NCBI RefSeq assembly: GCF_000473085.1
Contig: NZ_AXBA01000003.1
Span: 190,759 to 254,758 of the forward strand
DNA length: 64,000 nucleotides
Direction: 5' to 3'
Source: Azorhizobium doebereinerae UFLA1-100
Lineage (GTDB): Bacteria > Pseudomonadota > Alphaproteobacteria > Rhizobiales > Xanthobacteraceae
Made by a program: the position numbers and the translations under genes. The notes beneath the pieces are model-generated. The model saw nothing but the letters and a program-made list of their open reading frames with translations. It made no database searches and had not been told where the DNA came from. Position 1 is the stretch's first letter. Every line of letters starts with the position of its first letter. Of the stretch, positions 27,428 through 35,213 are shown in pieces.

Positions 27428-28453
27428 TCAGCTCGCTTTCAGCAGCGCTGCCTCGGAGAAGGCCGGGCCGGGGGCGTATTGCAGGCAGCGGGCCTGCTGA
27501 CCGCCTTCCAGCACGGCCAGCTCCGGCTGGACGGCGAGGCAGGGTTCGCGCGCCGCCGCGCAGCGCGGGGCGAAGGGGCAGCCGGCGGGAAGGTCGGTCA
27601 GGTCCGGCGGCGCGCCGGGGATGGGATCGAGCGCCACGCCGCGCATGTCGGCATGGATGGTCGAATTCATCAGCCCCTGCGTATAGGGATGGCGCGGATG
27701 ATCGATCACCTGCTCAACCGAGCCGGTCTCGACGAATTTCCCCGCATACATCACCGCGATCTTGTCCGCGACCTCGCAGGCGACGCCGAGATCATGCGTC
27801 ACGAAGATGGTCGCCATGCCCAGCTCGCGTTGCAGCTCGCGCAGCAGAAGCAGAATCTGGATCTGCACGGTGGCGTCGAGCGCCGTGGTCGGCTCGTCGG
27901 CAAGCAGCAGCTTGGGCTTGCAGGCGAGCGCGAGGGCGATCATGGCGCGCTGGCGCAGCCCGCCCGATAGTTCGTGCGGATAGGCCTCCAGCCGCCGCCT
28001 GGCCGAGGGAACCTGCACCAGCTCCAGCAATTGCAGCGCCCGCGCATCGGCGGCGCGGAAGGAGATGCCTTCGTGATAGACCAGGGTCTCGGCGATCTGC
28101 TGGCCGATGGTGAACACCGGGTCGAGCGCCGTCATCGGCTCCTGGAAGATCATGGAGATTAGCCCGCCGCGGATCTGGCGCAGCCGGTTCTCCTCCAGCG
28201 CCAGCACGTCGACCCCGTCCACGCGGATGGCGCCCTGGAGCCGGGCGGTTGGGGGAAACAGCCGCATCAGCGCGCGCAGCGTCACGCTCTTGCCTGAGCC
28301 GGACTCGCCCAGGATGCACATGGACGAACCGCGATCGAGCGTGAAGGACACGCCGTTGACCACGCAGATGTCGAGGTCCCGGCCGATGAAGCGGACGGTG
28401 AGGTTCTCGACCTCCACCAGGGGGGAGCCGGCGGCTCTCTCCGGGGCGGTCAA
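27428..28453 (-). CDS. Peptide/nickel-type ABC transporter ATP-binding protein (DppD/OppD)
   Basis: A 341-residue ATPase with Walker A GESGSGKS, signature LSGGLRQRAMIALAL, Walker B LLLADEPTTALD and the C-terminal oligopeptide-transporter extension containing CPFAPRC. The start is a TTG whose last two bases begin the stop of the preceding gene (TTGA); no ATG is available before the Walker region, so TTG is accepted. It is paired with the DppF-type ATPase and serves the transporter of this operon. Confidence 0.9.
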   Translation of the reverse strand: MTAPERAAGSPLVEVENLTVRFIGRDLDICVVNGVSFTLDRGSSMCILGESGSGKSVTLRALMRLFPPTARLQGAIRVDGVDVLALEENRLRQIRGGLISMIFQEPMTALDPVFTIGQQIAETLVYHEGISFRAADARALQLLELVQVPSARRRLEAYPHELSGGLRQRAMIALALACKPKLLLADEPTTALDATVQIQILLLLRELQRELGMATIFVTHDLGVACEVADKIAVMYAGKFVETGSVEQVIDHPRHPYTQGLMNSTIHADMRGVALDPIPGAPPDLTDLPAGCPFAPRCAAAREPCLAVQPELAVLEGGQQARCLQYAPGPAFSEAALLKAS

Positions 28454-29553
28454 TGCACGGCTCCTTCCGCCGGGGCGGCGCTGTGTCCGGAGCCGGGGCG
28501 ATGGGCGTGGCAGGCGACCGGATGCGTCTCGTCCCCCTTCGCCGCCGCCAGCGGCGGCGCGGTCTCGGCGCAGACGGCCTCGGCGATCGGGCAGCGGGTG
28601 CGGAAGCGGCAGCCGGTCGGCGGGTTGATGGGGTTCGGCGGGTCGCCGGAGAGCGGCGGCCTCTCCATGCGCCGGCGTGGGTCCATGGAGGGCCGGGAGG
28701 AGAGCAGGGCCCGCGTATAGGGATGCTTCGGCGCCCGGTAGATCGCGTCCACCGGGCCGATCTCCACCGCCTTGCCGAGATACATTACCAGCACGCGATC
28801 GCTGATGTACTGGATCACGTTCAGGTCGTGCGAGATGAAGATGTAGGTGAGTTCGAGCTTCGCCTTCAGTTCCTGCAGCAGGTTGAGCACCTGCGCCTCG
28901 ACGGACTTGTCCAGCGCCGAGACCGCCTCGTCCAGGATCAGCAGGCGCGGCCCCATGGTCAGCGCGCGGGCGATGTTGACGCGCTGGCGCTGGCCGCCGG
29001 ACAATTCGTGCGGATAACGCTGGGCGAACAGATCGGGCGGCAGGCCCACCATGCGCAGCATGGAGGCCGCGCGGGTCTTGGCCTCCTGTGCGGCCTTGCC
29101 TTGGGACACGAGGCCGAAGGCGATGGAGTCCTCGATGGTCATGCGCGGGTTGAGCGAGGAATAGCTGTCCTGGAACACCATCTGCATCTGCCGGCGCAGG
29201 TCGCGGACGGAGAGGCCGCGCATGGCGCCGACCTGTTCGCCGTCGAAGATGACCTCTCCCGCATCCGGCGCCATCAGATGCATCAGCAGGCGTGCGGTGG
29301 TGGACTTGCCGCAGCCGGACTCGCCCACGATGCCGAGCGTCTCGCCCTTGTTGACCACGAGATCGACGCCATCCACCGCCTGTACCCAGGCTTGCGGGCG
29401 ACCGAGCAGGCCGCCACGGATCGGGAAATGCTTCTTCAGCCCTTCGACGATGAGCAGGGGCTGGGCCGGGCCGCCGCGGTCGCGCGGATCCACGTCGTTG
29501 GGAATGGCTGCCATGGCGGAACCGTGCGGCTGGAACGGAGGGGAAGGGTTCAT
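28450..29553 (-). CDS. Peptide/nickel-type ABC transporter ATP-binding protein (DppF/OppF)
   Basis: A 367-residue ATPase with Walker A GESGCGKS, signature LSGGQRQRVNIARAL, Walker B LLILDEAVSALD and the Cys-containing C-terminal oligopeptide extension (CRFRTRCP). The ATG at 29553 precedes a non-conserved N-terminal tail; an in-frame ATG at 29514 is an alternative start. It lies 10 bp after the permease gene and overlaps the DppD-type gene by 4 bp. Confidence 0.9.
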   Translation of the reverse strand: MNPSPPFQPHGSAMAAIPNDVDPRDRGGPAQPLLIVEGLKKHFPIRGGLLGRPQAWVQAVDGVDLVVNKGETLGIVGESGCGKSTTARLLMHLMAPDAGEVIFDGEQVGAMRGLSVRDLRRQMQMVFQDSYSSLNPRMTIEDSIAFGLVSQGKAAQEAKTRAASMLRMVGLPPDLFAQRYPHELSGGQRQRVNIARALTMGPRLLILDEAVSALDKSVEAQVLNLLQELKAKLELTYIFISHDLNVIQYISDRVLVMYLGKAVEIGPVDAIYRAPKHPYTRALLSSRPSMDPRRRMERPPLSGDPPNPINPPTGCRFRTRCPIAEAVCAETAPPLAAAKGDETHPVACHAHRPGSGHSAAPAEGAVH

Positions 29554-29563
29554 GCCGGCGTCC

Positions 29564-30466
29564 TCACTGCTTGACGTCCATGGCGCTGTGCAGCCCGTCG
29601 CTCATCAGGTTGAAGCACATGGAGGTGATGAAGATCATCACGCCCGGCAGCACGGCGTTGAGCGGCGCCACATAGATCGATTGGCGCAGCGTGTTCAGCA
29701 TCAGGCCCCATTCCGGCTCCGGCGGCGTGATGCCGAGGCCGAGGAAGGAGAGGCCGGCCGCCAGCACGATGGAGACGCTGATCAGGCTTGAGGCATAGCT
29801 CAGGATCGGCCCGGTCACGTTCGGCACCACATGGGCGAGGACGATCCGCCAGTTCGCCGCGCCGGTCGCGCGGGCCGCCTCGACGAAGTCCTGCATGCGC
29901 ATCTGCGTCGCCACGCTTTCCGCCACGCGCGCGACCGGCGGGATGAAGACCAGGGTGAGGGAGAAGATGGTGTTGCCGATGCCCGCGCCGAGCACCCCGG
30001 AGATGGCGACCGCCAGCAGCACGGAAGGGAAGGCATAGAACACGTCGATCACGCGCATGATCAGCATGTTCATCGCCCCGCCCACATAACCGGCGATGAC
30101 GCCCAGCGCGCCGCCGATGGCGGTGGCCATCAGGACCGGCGCGAAGCCCATGAACAGTGACAGCCGCCCGCCATAGATCAGGCGCGAGAGCAGGTCGCGG
30201 CCCAATTCGTCGGTGCCGAGCCAGTAGCGGGCGTCGCCGGGAGCGATCAGCCTTCGCGCCATGCTGGTGCGATAGGGATCGTGCGGGGCGACATAGGGGG
30301 CGAAGATCGCGGCCAGCACGATCAGCAGCAGGATCGTGAAGCAGGTCATCGTCACCGGATCGCGCAGCAGGCGGCGCAGCACATTGCGCCAGAAGCTGCG
30401 CGTGGCCGGGCGCCTGCCCTTGGCTGGGGCATCGGCGCCGGCGAGGGCGATCGAGGTCTGGGGCAT
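29564..30466 (-). CDS. Peptide-type ABC transporter permease (DppC)
   Basis: A 300-residue inner-membrane permease. An N-terminal cytoplasmic segment and first helix are followed by the TDELGRDLLSRLIYGGRLSL motif typical of DppC/OppC and by the EAARATGA cytoplasmic loop that docks the ATPase. The start at 30466 is chosen because the longer open frame upstream is the other permease gene read out of frame. It lies 11 bp after the DppB-type gene. Confidence 0.92.
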   Translation of the reverse strand: MPQTSIALAGADAPAKGRRPATRSFWRNVLRRLLRDPVTMTCFTILLLIVLAAIFAPYVAPHDPYRTSMARRLIAPGDARYWLGTDELGRDLLSRLIYGGRLSLFMGFAPVLMATAIGGALGVIAGYVGGAMNMLIMRVIDVFYAFPSVLLAVAISGVLGAGIGNTIFSLTLVFIPPVARVAESVATQMRMQDFVEAARATGAANWRIVLAHVVPNVTGPILSYASSLISVSIVLAAGLSFLGLGITPPEPEWGLMLNTLRQSIYVAPLNAVLPGVMIFITSMCFNLMSDGLHSAMDVKQ

Positions 30467-30477
30467 GGGGCTCTCCG

Positions 30478-31431
30478 TCAGGCGCGCTTGATGCGCGGGT
30501 CGACCACGGTCTGAAGGACGTCGACGGCAAGATTGATCAGGACGAAGAACATCGCGAGCACGAGGATCGTGCCCTGGAGCACCGGCAGGTCGCGGGTGAA
30601 GATCGCGTTGTTCAGCAGAAAGCCGGTGCCGGGCCAGGAGAAGACGGTCTCCACCAGGATCGAGCCGCCGAGCAATTGGGCGAGCTGGAGGCCCATGACC
30701 GCGAGCACGGACGGCAGTGCGTTCTTGACCACATGGACGAAGATGCGGCGGCCGGGCAGGCCCTTGGCGTGCAGGGTCTGCATGAAGTCCTGCTTGCGCA
30801 CCTCGGCGATGGTGCCGCGCACCGAGCGGGCGATGATGCCGGCCGGGATCACCGACAGGGTGAGCGCGGGAAGCACCAGATATTGCAGGCTGTCCCAGCC
30901 GAGGCCGAAAGTGCCCGAGCCGCCTTCGCCCATGCCGGTGGCGGGCAGCAGATTGAGGTTGACGGCGAAGATCACCATCAGGACCATGCCCAGCCAGTAG
31001 TGCGGGATGGAGACGCCCGTGATGGAGGCGGCGGTGACAACCTTGTCCGTGGGCCTTCCTGCGAGATAGCCGGACGCCACCCCGAGCAGGCAGCCGAGCA
31101 CGAAGCCGAACAGCACGGCTGCGGCCGCCAGCGTCAAGGTGTTGACGAGGGCGGGCGCGACCTCCGCCAGCACCGGGCGCTGGGTCATGATCGACAGGCC
31201 GAAATCGCCTTGTGCCACATGGGCCAGCCACTTCAGATACTGCACCGGCAGCGGCCGGTCGAAGCCGTAGGCCACGCGGATCTGCGCCACCGTGTCCGGG
31301 GAGGCGCCTTCGGGAATGATGGCGCTGAGCGGATCGCCCGGCGCGATGTGGATCAGCGCGAAGCAGACCAGCGAAACGCCCATCGCGATCGGCACGGTGT
31401 AGAGGATGCGGCGCAGGATATAGACGAGCAT
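30478..31431 (-). CDS. Peptide-type ABC transporter permease (DppB)
   Basis: A 317-residue permease starting with the canonical MLVYILRRILYTVPIAMGVS, then the family PGDPL segment and a C-terminal VDPRIK ending. The QDFMQTLHAKGLPGRRI loop is the ATPase-coupling EAA motif. It follows the binding-protein gene by 62 bp and precedes the DppC-type gene. Together with the DppC protein it forms the translocation path of the operon's importer. Confidence 0.92.
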   Translation of the reverse strand: MLVYILRRILYTVPIAMGVSLVCFALIHIAPGDPLSAIIPEGASPDTVAQIRVAYGFDRPLPVQYLKWLAHVAQGDFGLSIMTQRPVLAEVAPALVNTLTLAAAAVLFGFVLGCLLGVASGYLAGRPTDKVVTAASITGVSIPHYWLGMVLMVIFAVNLNLLPATGMGEGGSGTFGLGWDSLQYLVLPALTLSVIPAGIIARSVRGTIAEVRKQDFMQTLHAKGLPGRRIFVHVVKNALPSVLAVMGLQLAQLLGGSILVETVFSWPGTGFLLNNAIFTRDLPVLQGTILVLAMFFVLINLAVDVLQTVVDPRIKRA

Positions 31432-31493
31432 GAGGCGTCCTTTCGATCGCGGACCGGGCGGCGGGCGGGCTTGCCGTCCGCCGCCAGGGAGCC

Positions 31494-33131
31494 CTACGAG
31501 ACCGTGACCGGCGTCAGGTCCTGGAACCAGCTCTGGGCCTGGACGAAGCCTTTCACGTTGGGGCGCATGGCGCGGGGGTTGAGGTCGTGCACGACCCAGA
31601 TCCACATGGCCTCGTCCACGATATGGCTGTGCAGGTCGGCCAGGATCTTGTTCTGCTCGGCGGGCTCGAAGGCCGCCTTGGCCTTGGTGGAGAGCTCGTC
31701 CACCTTGGCGTCCTTGAAGTCGCCCCAGTTGAACCCGCCCGGCACCTTGGCGAAGGAGGCCGCCGTGCCGATCAGGCCGATGTCCGGGTCCCAATAGGCC
31801 CAGCTGTTGTTGATGCCGTGCCGGCCCTTGTTCTCCGGCGCCCAGGCGCCGAGACGGCGGCGGGCGCGCAGCGCCTCCCAGTCCAGCACCTCGAACTCCA
31901 GGTCGATGCCGACGTCCTTGAAGTTCTCCTTGATGAACTCGTTCATGGGCAGCGGCAGCATCTGGCCGGAGCCGGACGGGGAGATGATGAACTTCGCCTT
32001 CACCGGCTTGTCCGGCCCGTAGCCCGCTTCCTTGAGCAGCTTCTTGGCGCCTTCGGGATCATACTTGATGTCGAAGGTGGGCTTGCCGAACCAGGGGTGC
32101 TTCTCGTCCACCATGCCCTTGGCGGGCGCCGCGAGGCCGCCGAGCAGCTTCACCAGCCCTTCGCGGTCGATGGCGAGGTTGGCGGCCTTGCGCACGCGCA
32201 CGTCCTTGAAGGGTGAATCCTCCAGGAAGGAGAGCTGGAACGGCCAGACGTGCGGATAGAGGTTGGTGACGATCTGCATCTTCTGCTGCTTCAGGCGCGG
32301 CACCGCATCCGGCGGCGGCGCCTCGATCCAGTCCACCTGGCCGGAGAGCAGCGCCGCGACGCGGGTGTTGGCATCCGGCATGGGCAGCAGCACCAGCCGG
32401 TCCGACTTGGGAATGCGGGCCTTGTTCCAGTGGTTGGGGTTGCGGATCAGCTCCGCGCGCTCGCGCGGCTTGAAGGATTCGAGGATCCAGGGCCCGGTGC
32501 CGGAAGGCTTCTCGGCGAACTTGCCCCAGTCCTTGCCCACCTCTTCCCAGCGCTTGGGGCTCGACATGAACAGGCCGGCGAGATTGTAGGGCAGGACTGC
32601 GTCCACCCGCTTGGTGGCGATCTCCACCGTATAGTCGTCGATCTTGCGCCAGGAGCCGATGTTGGCGTCATAGGAGGCGGCCTGGTTGGCCTGCGCCTGG
32701 TCGAACTGCGGGGCATCCGTCTTCATCAGCTTGTCGAAGTTCCAGATCACCGCATCGGCGTTGAACTCGGAGCCGTCATGGAACGTCACGCCCTGACGCA
32801 GCTTGAAGGTCCACACCTTCTGGTCCTTGGGGTCCACGGTCCAGCTCTCGGCGAGGTCGGGAATGACCTGCGCCGCCTGGTCGGCCTTGGACAGGTCCCA
32901 GCGGGTGAGGCCGTCATAGAGGGTGATCCCCATGAAGCGGATGCCCTCGGCGCCCTGGCTCGGTTGCCCGGTGGTCAGGGGGATGTCCGCGGCAGTCATG
33001 GCCACGCGCAGCACGCCCGGCTTGGCCTGCGCCTGCGCCGATCCCAGCCCCAGGCCCAGCTCTCCGGCGGTGAGCGACACGGCTGTCAGCGACACCCCCG
33101 AAAGCAACTGCATAAACGAACGTCTGTTCAT
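31494..33131 (-). CDS. Family 5 extracellular solute-binding protein
   Basis: A 545-residue peptide/opine-type binding protein. The N-terminus MNRRSFMQLLSG contains a twin-arginine-like RRxF motif before the hydrophobic core, so Tat export is possible, with cleavage near AQAQA. The PDLAESWTVD and LRQGVTFHDGSEFNADAV segments are typical of family 5. It heads the transporter genes and sets the substrate; the many amidases that follow hint at an amide-containing solute. Other family members bind opines, nickel chelates and glutathione. Confidence 0.9.
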   Translation of the reverse strand: MNRRSFMQLLSGVSLTAVSLTAGELGLGLGSAQAQAKPGVLRVAMTAADIPLTTGQPSQGAEGIRFMGITLYDGLTRWDLSKADQAAQVIPDLAESWTVDPKDQKVWTFKLRQGVTFHDGSEFNADAVIWNFDKLMKTDAPQFDQAQANQAASYDANIGSWRKIDDYTVEIATKRVDAVLPYNLAGLFMSSPKRWEEVGKDWGKFAEKPSGTGPWILESFKPRERAELIRNPNHWNKARIPKSDRLVLLPMPDANTRVAALLSGQVDWIEAPPPDAVPRLKQQKMQIVTNLYPHVWPFQLSFLEDSPFKDVRVRKAANLAIDREGLVKLLGGLAAPAKGMVDEKHPWFGKPTFDIKYDPEGAKKLLKEAGYGPDKPVKAKFIISPSGSGQMLPLPMNEFIKENFKDVGIDLEFEVLDWEALRARRRLGAWAPENKGRHGINNSWAYWDPDIGLIGTAASFAKVPGGFNWGDFKDAKVDELSTKAKAAFEPAEQNKILADLHSHIVDEAMWIWVVHDLNPRAMRPNVKGFVQAQSWFQDLTPVTVS

Positions 33132-33214
33132 TGACGGAACCCTTCCCCTGATCTTGTCCGGCTCTCCGTCGTGCGTTTCCCTTCGCGATGGCGGCCGTTT
33201 GCGGCCGCTCCTGT

Positions 33215-33661
33215 TCACTGTGCCGCGGCGGCCCGCGCCGGCGGGTCAAGGCGCGGTCGGCACCGGCGGAACTCCATCTCGCGCTCGAACGCATCGCCCA
33301 TGCGCAGCGTTCGCGTGCCGCCAGAGGTGAGCAGAACGTCAACATGCCTCGTGACGCGGAGCCCCGTGGCGATCGGCTCCGCGCGCGCCCGCATGGCCCG
33401 GACATCGTCCTCGGCCCGCGCCGGGGCATCGCCAGGAATGCGGGAGCGCGTGCCGCGCCCGGTGTCGCGGGGGATACCGTGGGGCGGGCCCCGGTCGTCA
33501 CCTGCCGCCAGTTCCGCTTCGGCCTTTCGCGCCTGGGCGATGCAGGCCGTGGTGGTCGCCACCGGCAACACGGCCCCGGCGCGCATCTGCCGGCCGGGTG
33601 CAGCAATACCAAGATCGAAGGGTCCGACGCGCTCGGGCGCGACACGTTCGACTGCTGACAT
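33215..33661 (-). pseudogene. Internally deleted remnant of an amidase
   Basis: A 148-residue open frame with an ATG start, composed of pieces of an amidase. Residues about 25-64 match the family N-terminal part, ending in RGPPHGIP (normally RGPLHGIP before the catalytic Lys). Residues about 83-112 resemble the C-terminal-third segment ending in DVLLT. Residues about 118-136 resemble the final AYEAATPWRARRP segment of the amidase at 24867. The catalytic Lys, the Gly-Ser block and the nucleophilic Ser are all absent, so no amidase activity is expected. It lies 83 bp before the binding-protein gene. Confidence 0.6.
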
Positions 33662-33686
33662 GAGCTCGCCTCGATCCTCGCCGCGA

Positions 33687-33700
33687 AATTGTGTACAATT
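33687..33700. promoter_or_regulatory. Candidate GntR/FCD operator 1
   Basis: AATTGTGTACAATT: perfect 6-bp arms around a two-base centre, the type of site used by FCD-subfamily GntR regulators. It lies 26 bp upstream of the amidase-remnant start, on the operon side of the control region. Confidence 0.6.
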
Positions 33701-34068
33701 AAGATGCGCGCAGTTGACCGGCTCCCTGCCCGTGGTTCCTGTTGGTCAAGCAATCATCATGCCACGCTATGCAATCGTGGCCGGCGGACGCGTCAAGCTC
33801 CGACGCAAGATGCTGAATAGTCGACGAAATGTGGGGCTCCTGTTCGTCGTGCATCGGCTCCTTCCCCCACCGGTACGCTGGAATGTCCTCCGCAAGGGCG
33901 GTCGCGGGATCTCGGATGCTCCGGCCTTGCCGCATGCGTGGGCGATCGGCGGGAAAGCGTGCCTATTCTCGGACCATGCGATGGAGAATGGAGATTTCCA
34001 GTAATTCGAACATTGAAGTTGAGAGGAATATTCTGGCAGGATCAGGTGTGCTCGGGCGCATTTGCAGG

Positions 34069-34078
34069 TTGTGTACAA
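34069..34078. promoter_or_regulatory. Candidate GntR/FCD operator 2
   Basis: A second copy of TTGTGTACAA, identical over 10 bp to the core of operator 1, located 73 bp before the regulator's start. It suggests autoregulation and possible looping between the two sites. Confidence 0.55.
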
Positions 34079-34151
34079 AATGAGCATGCGCCCGTCCGGG
34101 GGGCGAGCCGTGGGCGGAGCGGTCGTGGTCGCACGAGGGGAGGCGTCGTTC

Positions 34152-34862
34152 ATGGTCACGCGGGCCGAGGCCGTCACACGGCGACTTCGTGAGGCCATTC
34201 TGGCGGGCGGCTACGAGCCGGGCGCGCGGCTGAGCGAAGTCGCCCTGGCCGAGGGCATGGCAGTTTCGCGGACGCCGGTGCGGGCCGCCTTGAGCGTGCT
34301 CTTTGCTGAGGGTTTGCTCGATTACGAACCGAATTGCGGATACGTGGTCCGGCGCATCTCGCGGGACGACGCGGCGCACATCTATACGGTGCGGGCGACG
34401 CTCGAAGGCCTTGCCGCCCGGCTTGCCGCCGAGATCGGGCTCGGGGACGTGGAGCGCACGGGCTTTGAGGCCATCTTGGGCGAGATGGAGCAGCTTGTGT
34501 CCGGGGACACGTGGGAAGCGGACCAGCGGCAGCGCTGGGGGGAGCTGAACATCGCCTTCCACGGCGCGATCTGCGCGGCGACCCGCAACGATTATCTGGC
34601 CGCTTCCATCCAGCGCACGCGGACGCTGCCGGTCTTGACCGAGCGCGGCCTCAGGACCTTCTTCGCCGAGCAGGCGGTGGTCTGGTGGGATCGTGCCGCC
34701 TACCGCCGCTCACAGGACGACCATCTCGATATCGGCGAAGCCATCCTCGCCCGCCAGGGCGCGCGGGCCGAAGCAGTGATGCGGGAGCATATCGAGCGCG
34801 CCGGACGGCTGATCCACCGCAAGCTGGCCATCCGCTCGGAGGCTTTGCTTGCCTTGCCGTGA
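34152..34862 (+). CDS. GntR-family regulator, FCD subfamily
   Basis: A 236-residue regulator with an N-terminal winged helix-turn-helix (LREAILAGGYEPGARLSEVALAEGMAVSRTPVRAAL, here split by position about 10-45) and a helical FCD effector domain with the expected FHGAI and DH...I metal/ligand residues. The ATG at 34152 is preceded by GGGGAGG; earlier in-frame starts exist at 34080 and 34086 but lie immediately next to the candidate operator and lack a ribosome site. It is divergent from the amidase operon and most likely controls it in response to a carboxylate intermediate. Confidence 0.88.
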   Translation: MVTRAEAVTRRLREAILAGGYEPGARLSEVALAEGMAVSRTPVRAALSVLFAEGLLDYEPNCGYVVRRISRDDAAHIYTVRATLEGLAARLAAEIGLGDVERTGFEAILGEMEQLVSGDTWEADQRQRWGELNIAFHGAICAATRNDYLAASIQRTRTLPVLTERGLRTFFAEQAVVWWDRAAYRRSQDDHLDIGEAILARQGARAEAVMREHIERAGRLIHRKLAIRSEALLALP

Positions 34863-34941
34863 AGCATCGGCACAGCCGGTTCCGCTTGGGCGGACGCTTG
34901 TGCAGAGGGTGGAGAGGGAAGCCAGACGCCCCTGCGGCGTA

Positions 34942-35018
34942 TGGTACAGCTGGGTGGGCTCGAACCACCGACCTCCGGTTCCACAGACCGGCGCTCTAAC
35001 CAACTGAGCTACAGCTGC
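34942..35018 (-). tRNA. tRNA-His (GTG anticodon)
   Basis: All arms fold: acceptor GCAGCTG/CAGCTGT, D stem GCTC/GAGC, anticodon stem CCGGT/ACCGG with loop CTGTGGA, and T stem GGTGG/CCACC. The anticodon is GTG. The discriminator is A73, CCA is encoded, the first pair is G1:U72, and the base before position 1 is C, so the extra G-1 normal for bacterial tRNA-His is not encoded. These are the known peculiarities of alphaproteobacterial tRNA-His. Confidence 0.95.
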
Positions 35019-35053
35019 GCACAGCTTCGCGCGAGGCGTCGAAGCGAGGGCGG

Positions 35054-35082
35054 AACCTACGCGGAGCGTTTCGGCATTTCAA
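35054..35082 (-). promoter_or_regulatory. Candidate tRNA-His promoter
   Basis: TTGAAA and TAGGTT on the minus strand are separated by 17 bases, placing a transcript start roughly 30 bases before the mature 5' end of the tRNA. Spacing is ideal and the -35 is good; the -10 is weak. Confidence 0.5.
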
Positions 35083-35213
35083 GGGGGCGCCAAGCGGAAT
35101 ATGCATCCCCCCGGCCGCCATCCACATGGCGCCGCCGGACTGGTCCCTTTACGGCGGAGCGAAACGGCCGTTACATTCCATGCGGGGCGCCGCGCTGATG
35201 CAAGGGGAAATGC

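Larger units (their letters stand above)
33662..34151. other. Control region between the amidase operon and its regulator
   Basis: A 490-bp stretch, clearly less GC-rich than its neighbours, without a credible gene. It contains the two TTGTGTACAA motifs listed separately. Short open frames inside it have no ribosome site or recognisable features. The divergent promoters of the operon and the regulator are expected here, but I could not pick out convincing -35/-10 pairs. Confidence 0.6.

Noticed and set aside
33188..33658. A 156-codon plus-strand frame opposite the amidase remnant
   Set aside because: The minus strand carries the recognisable amidase pieces; this frame has no features.
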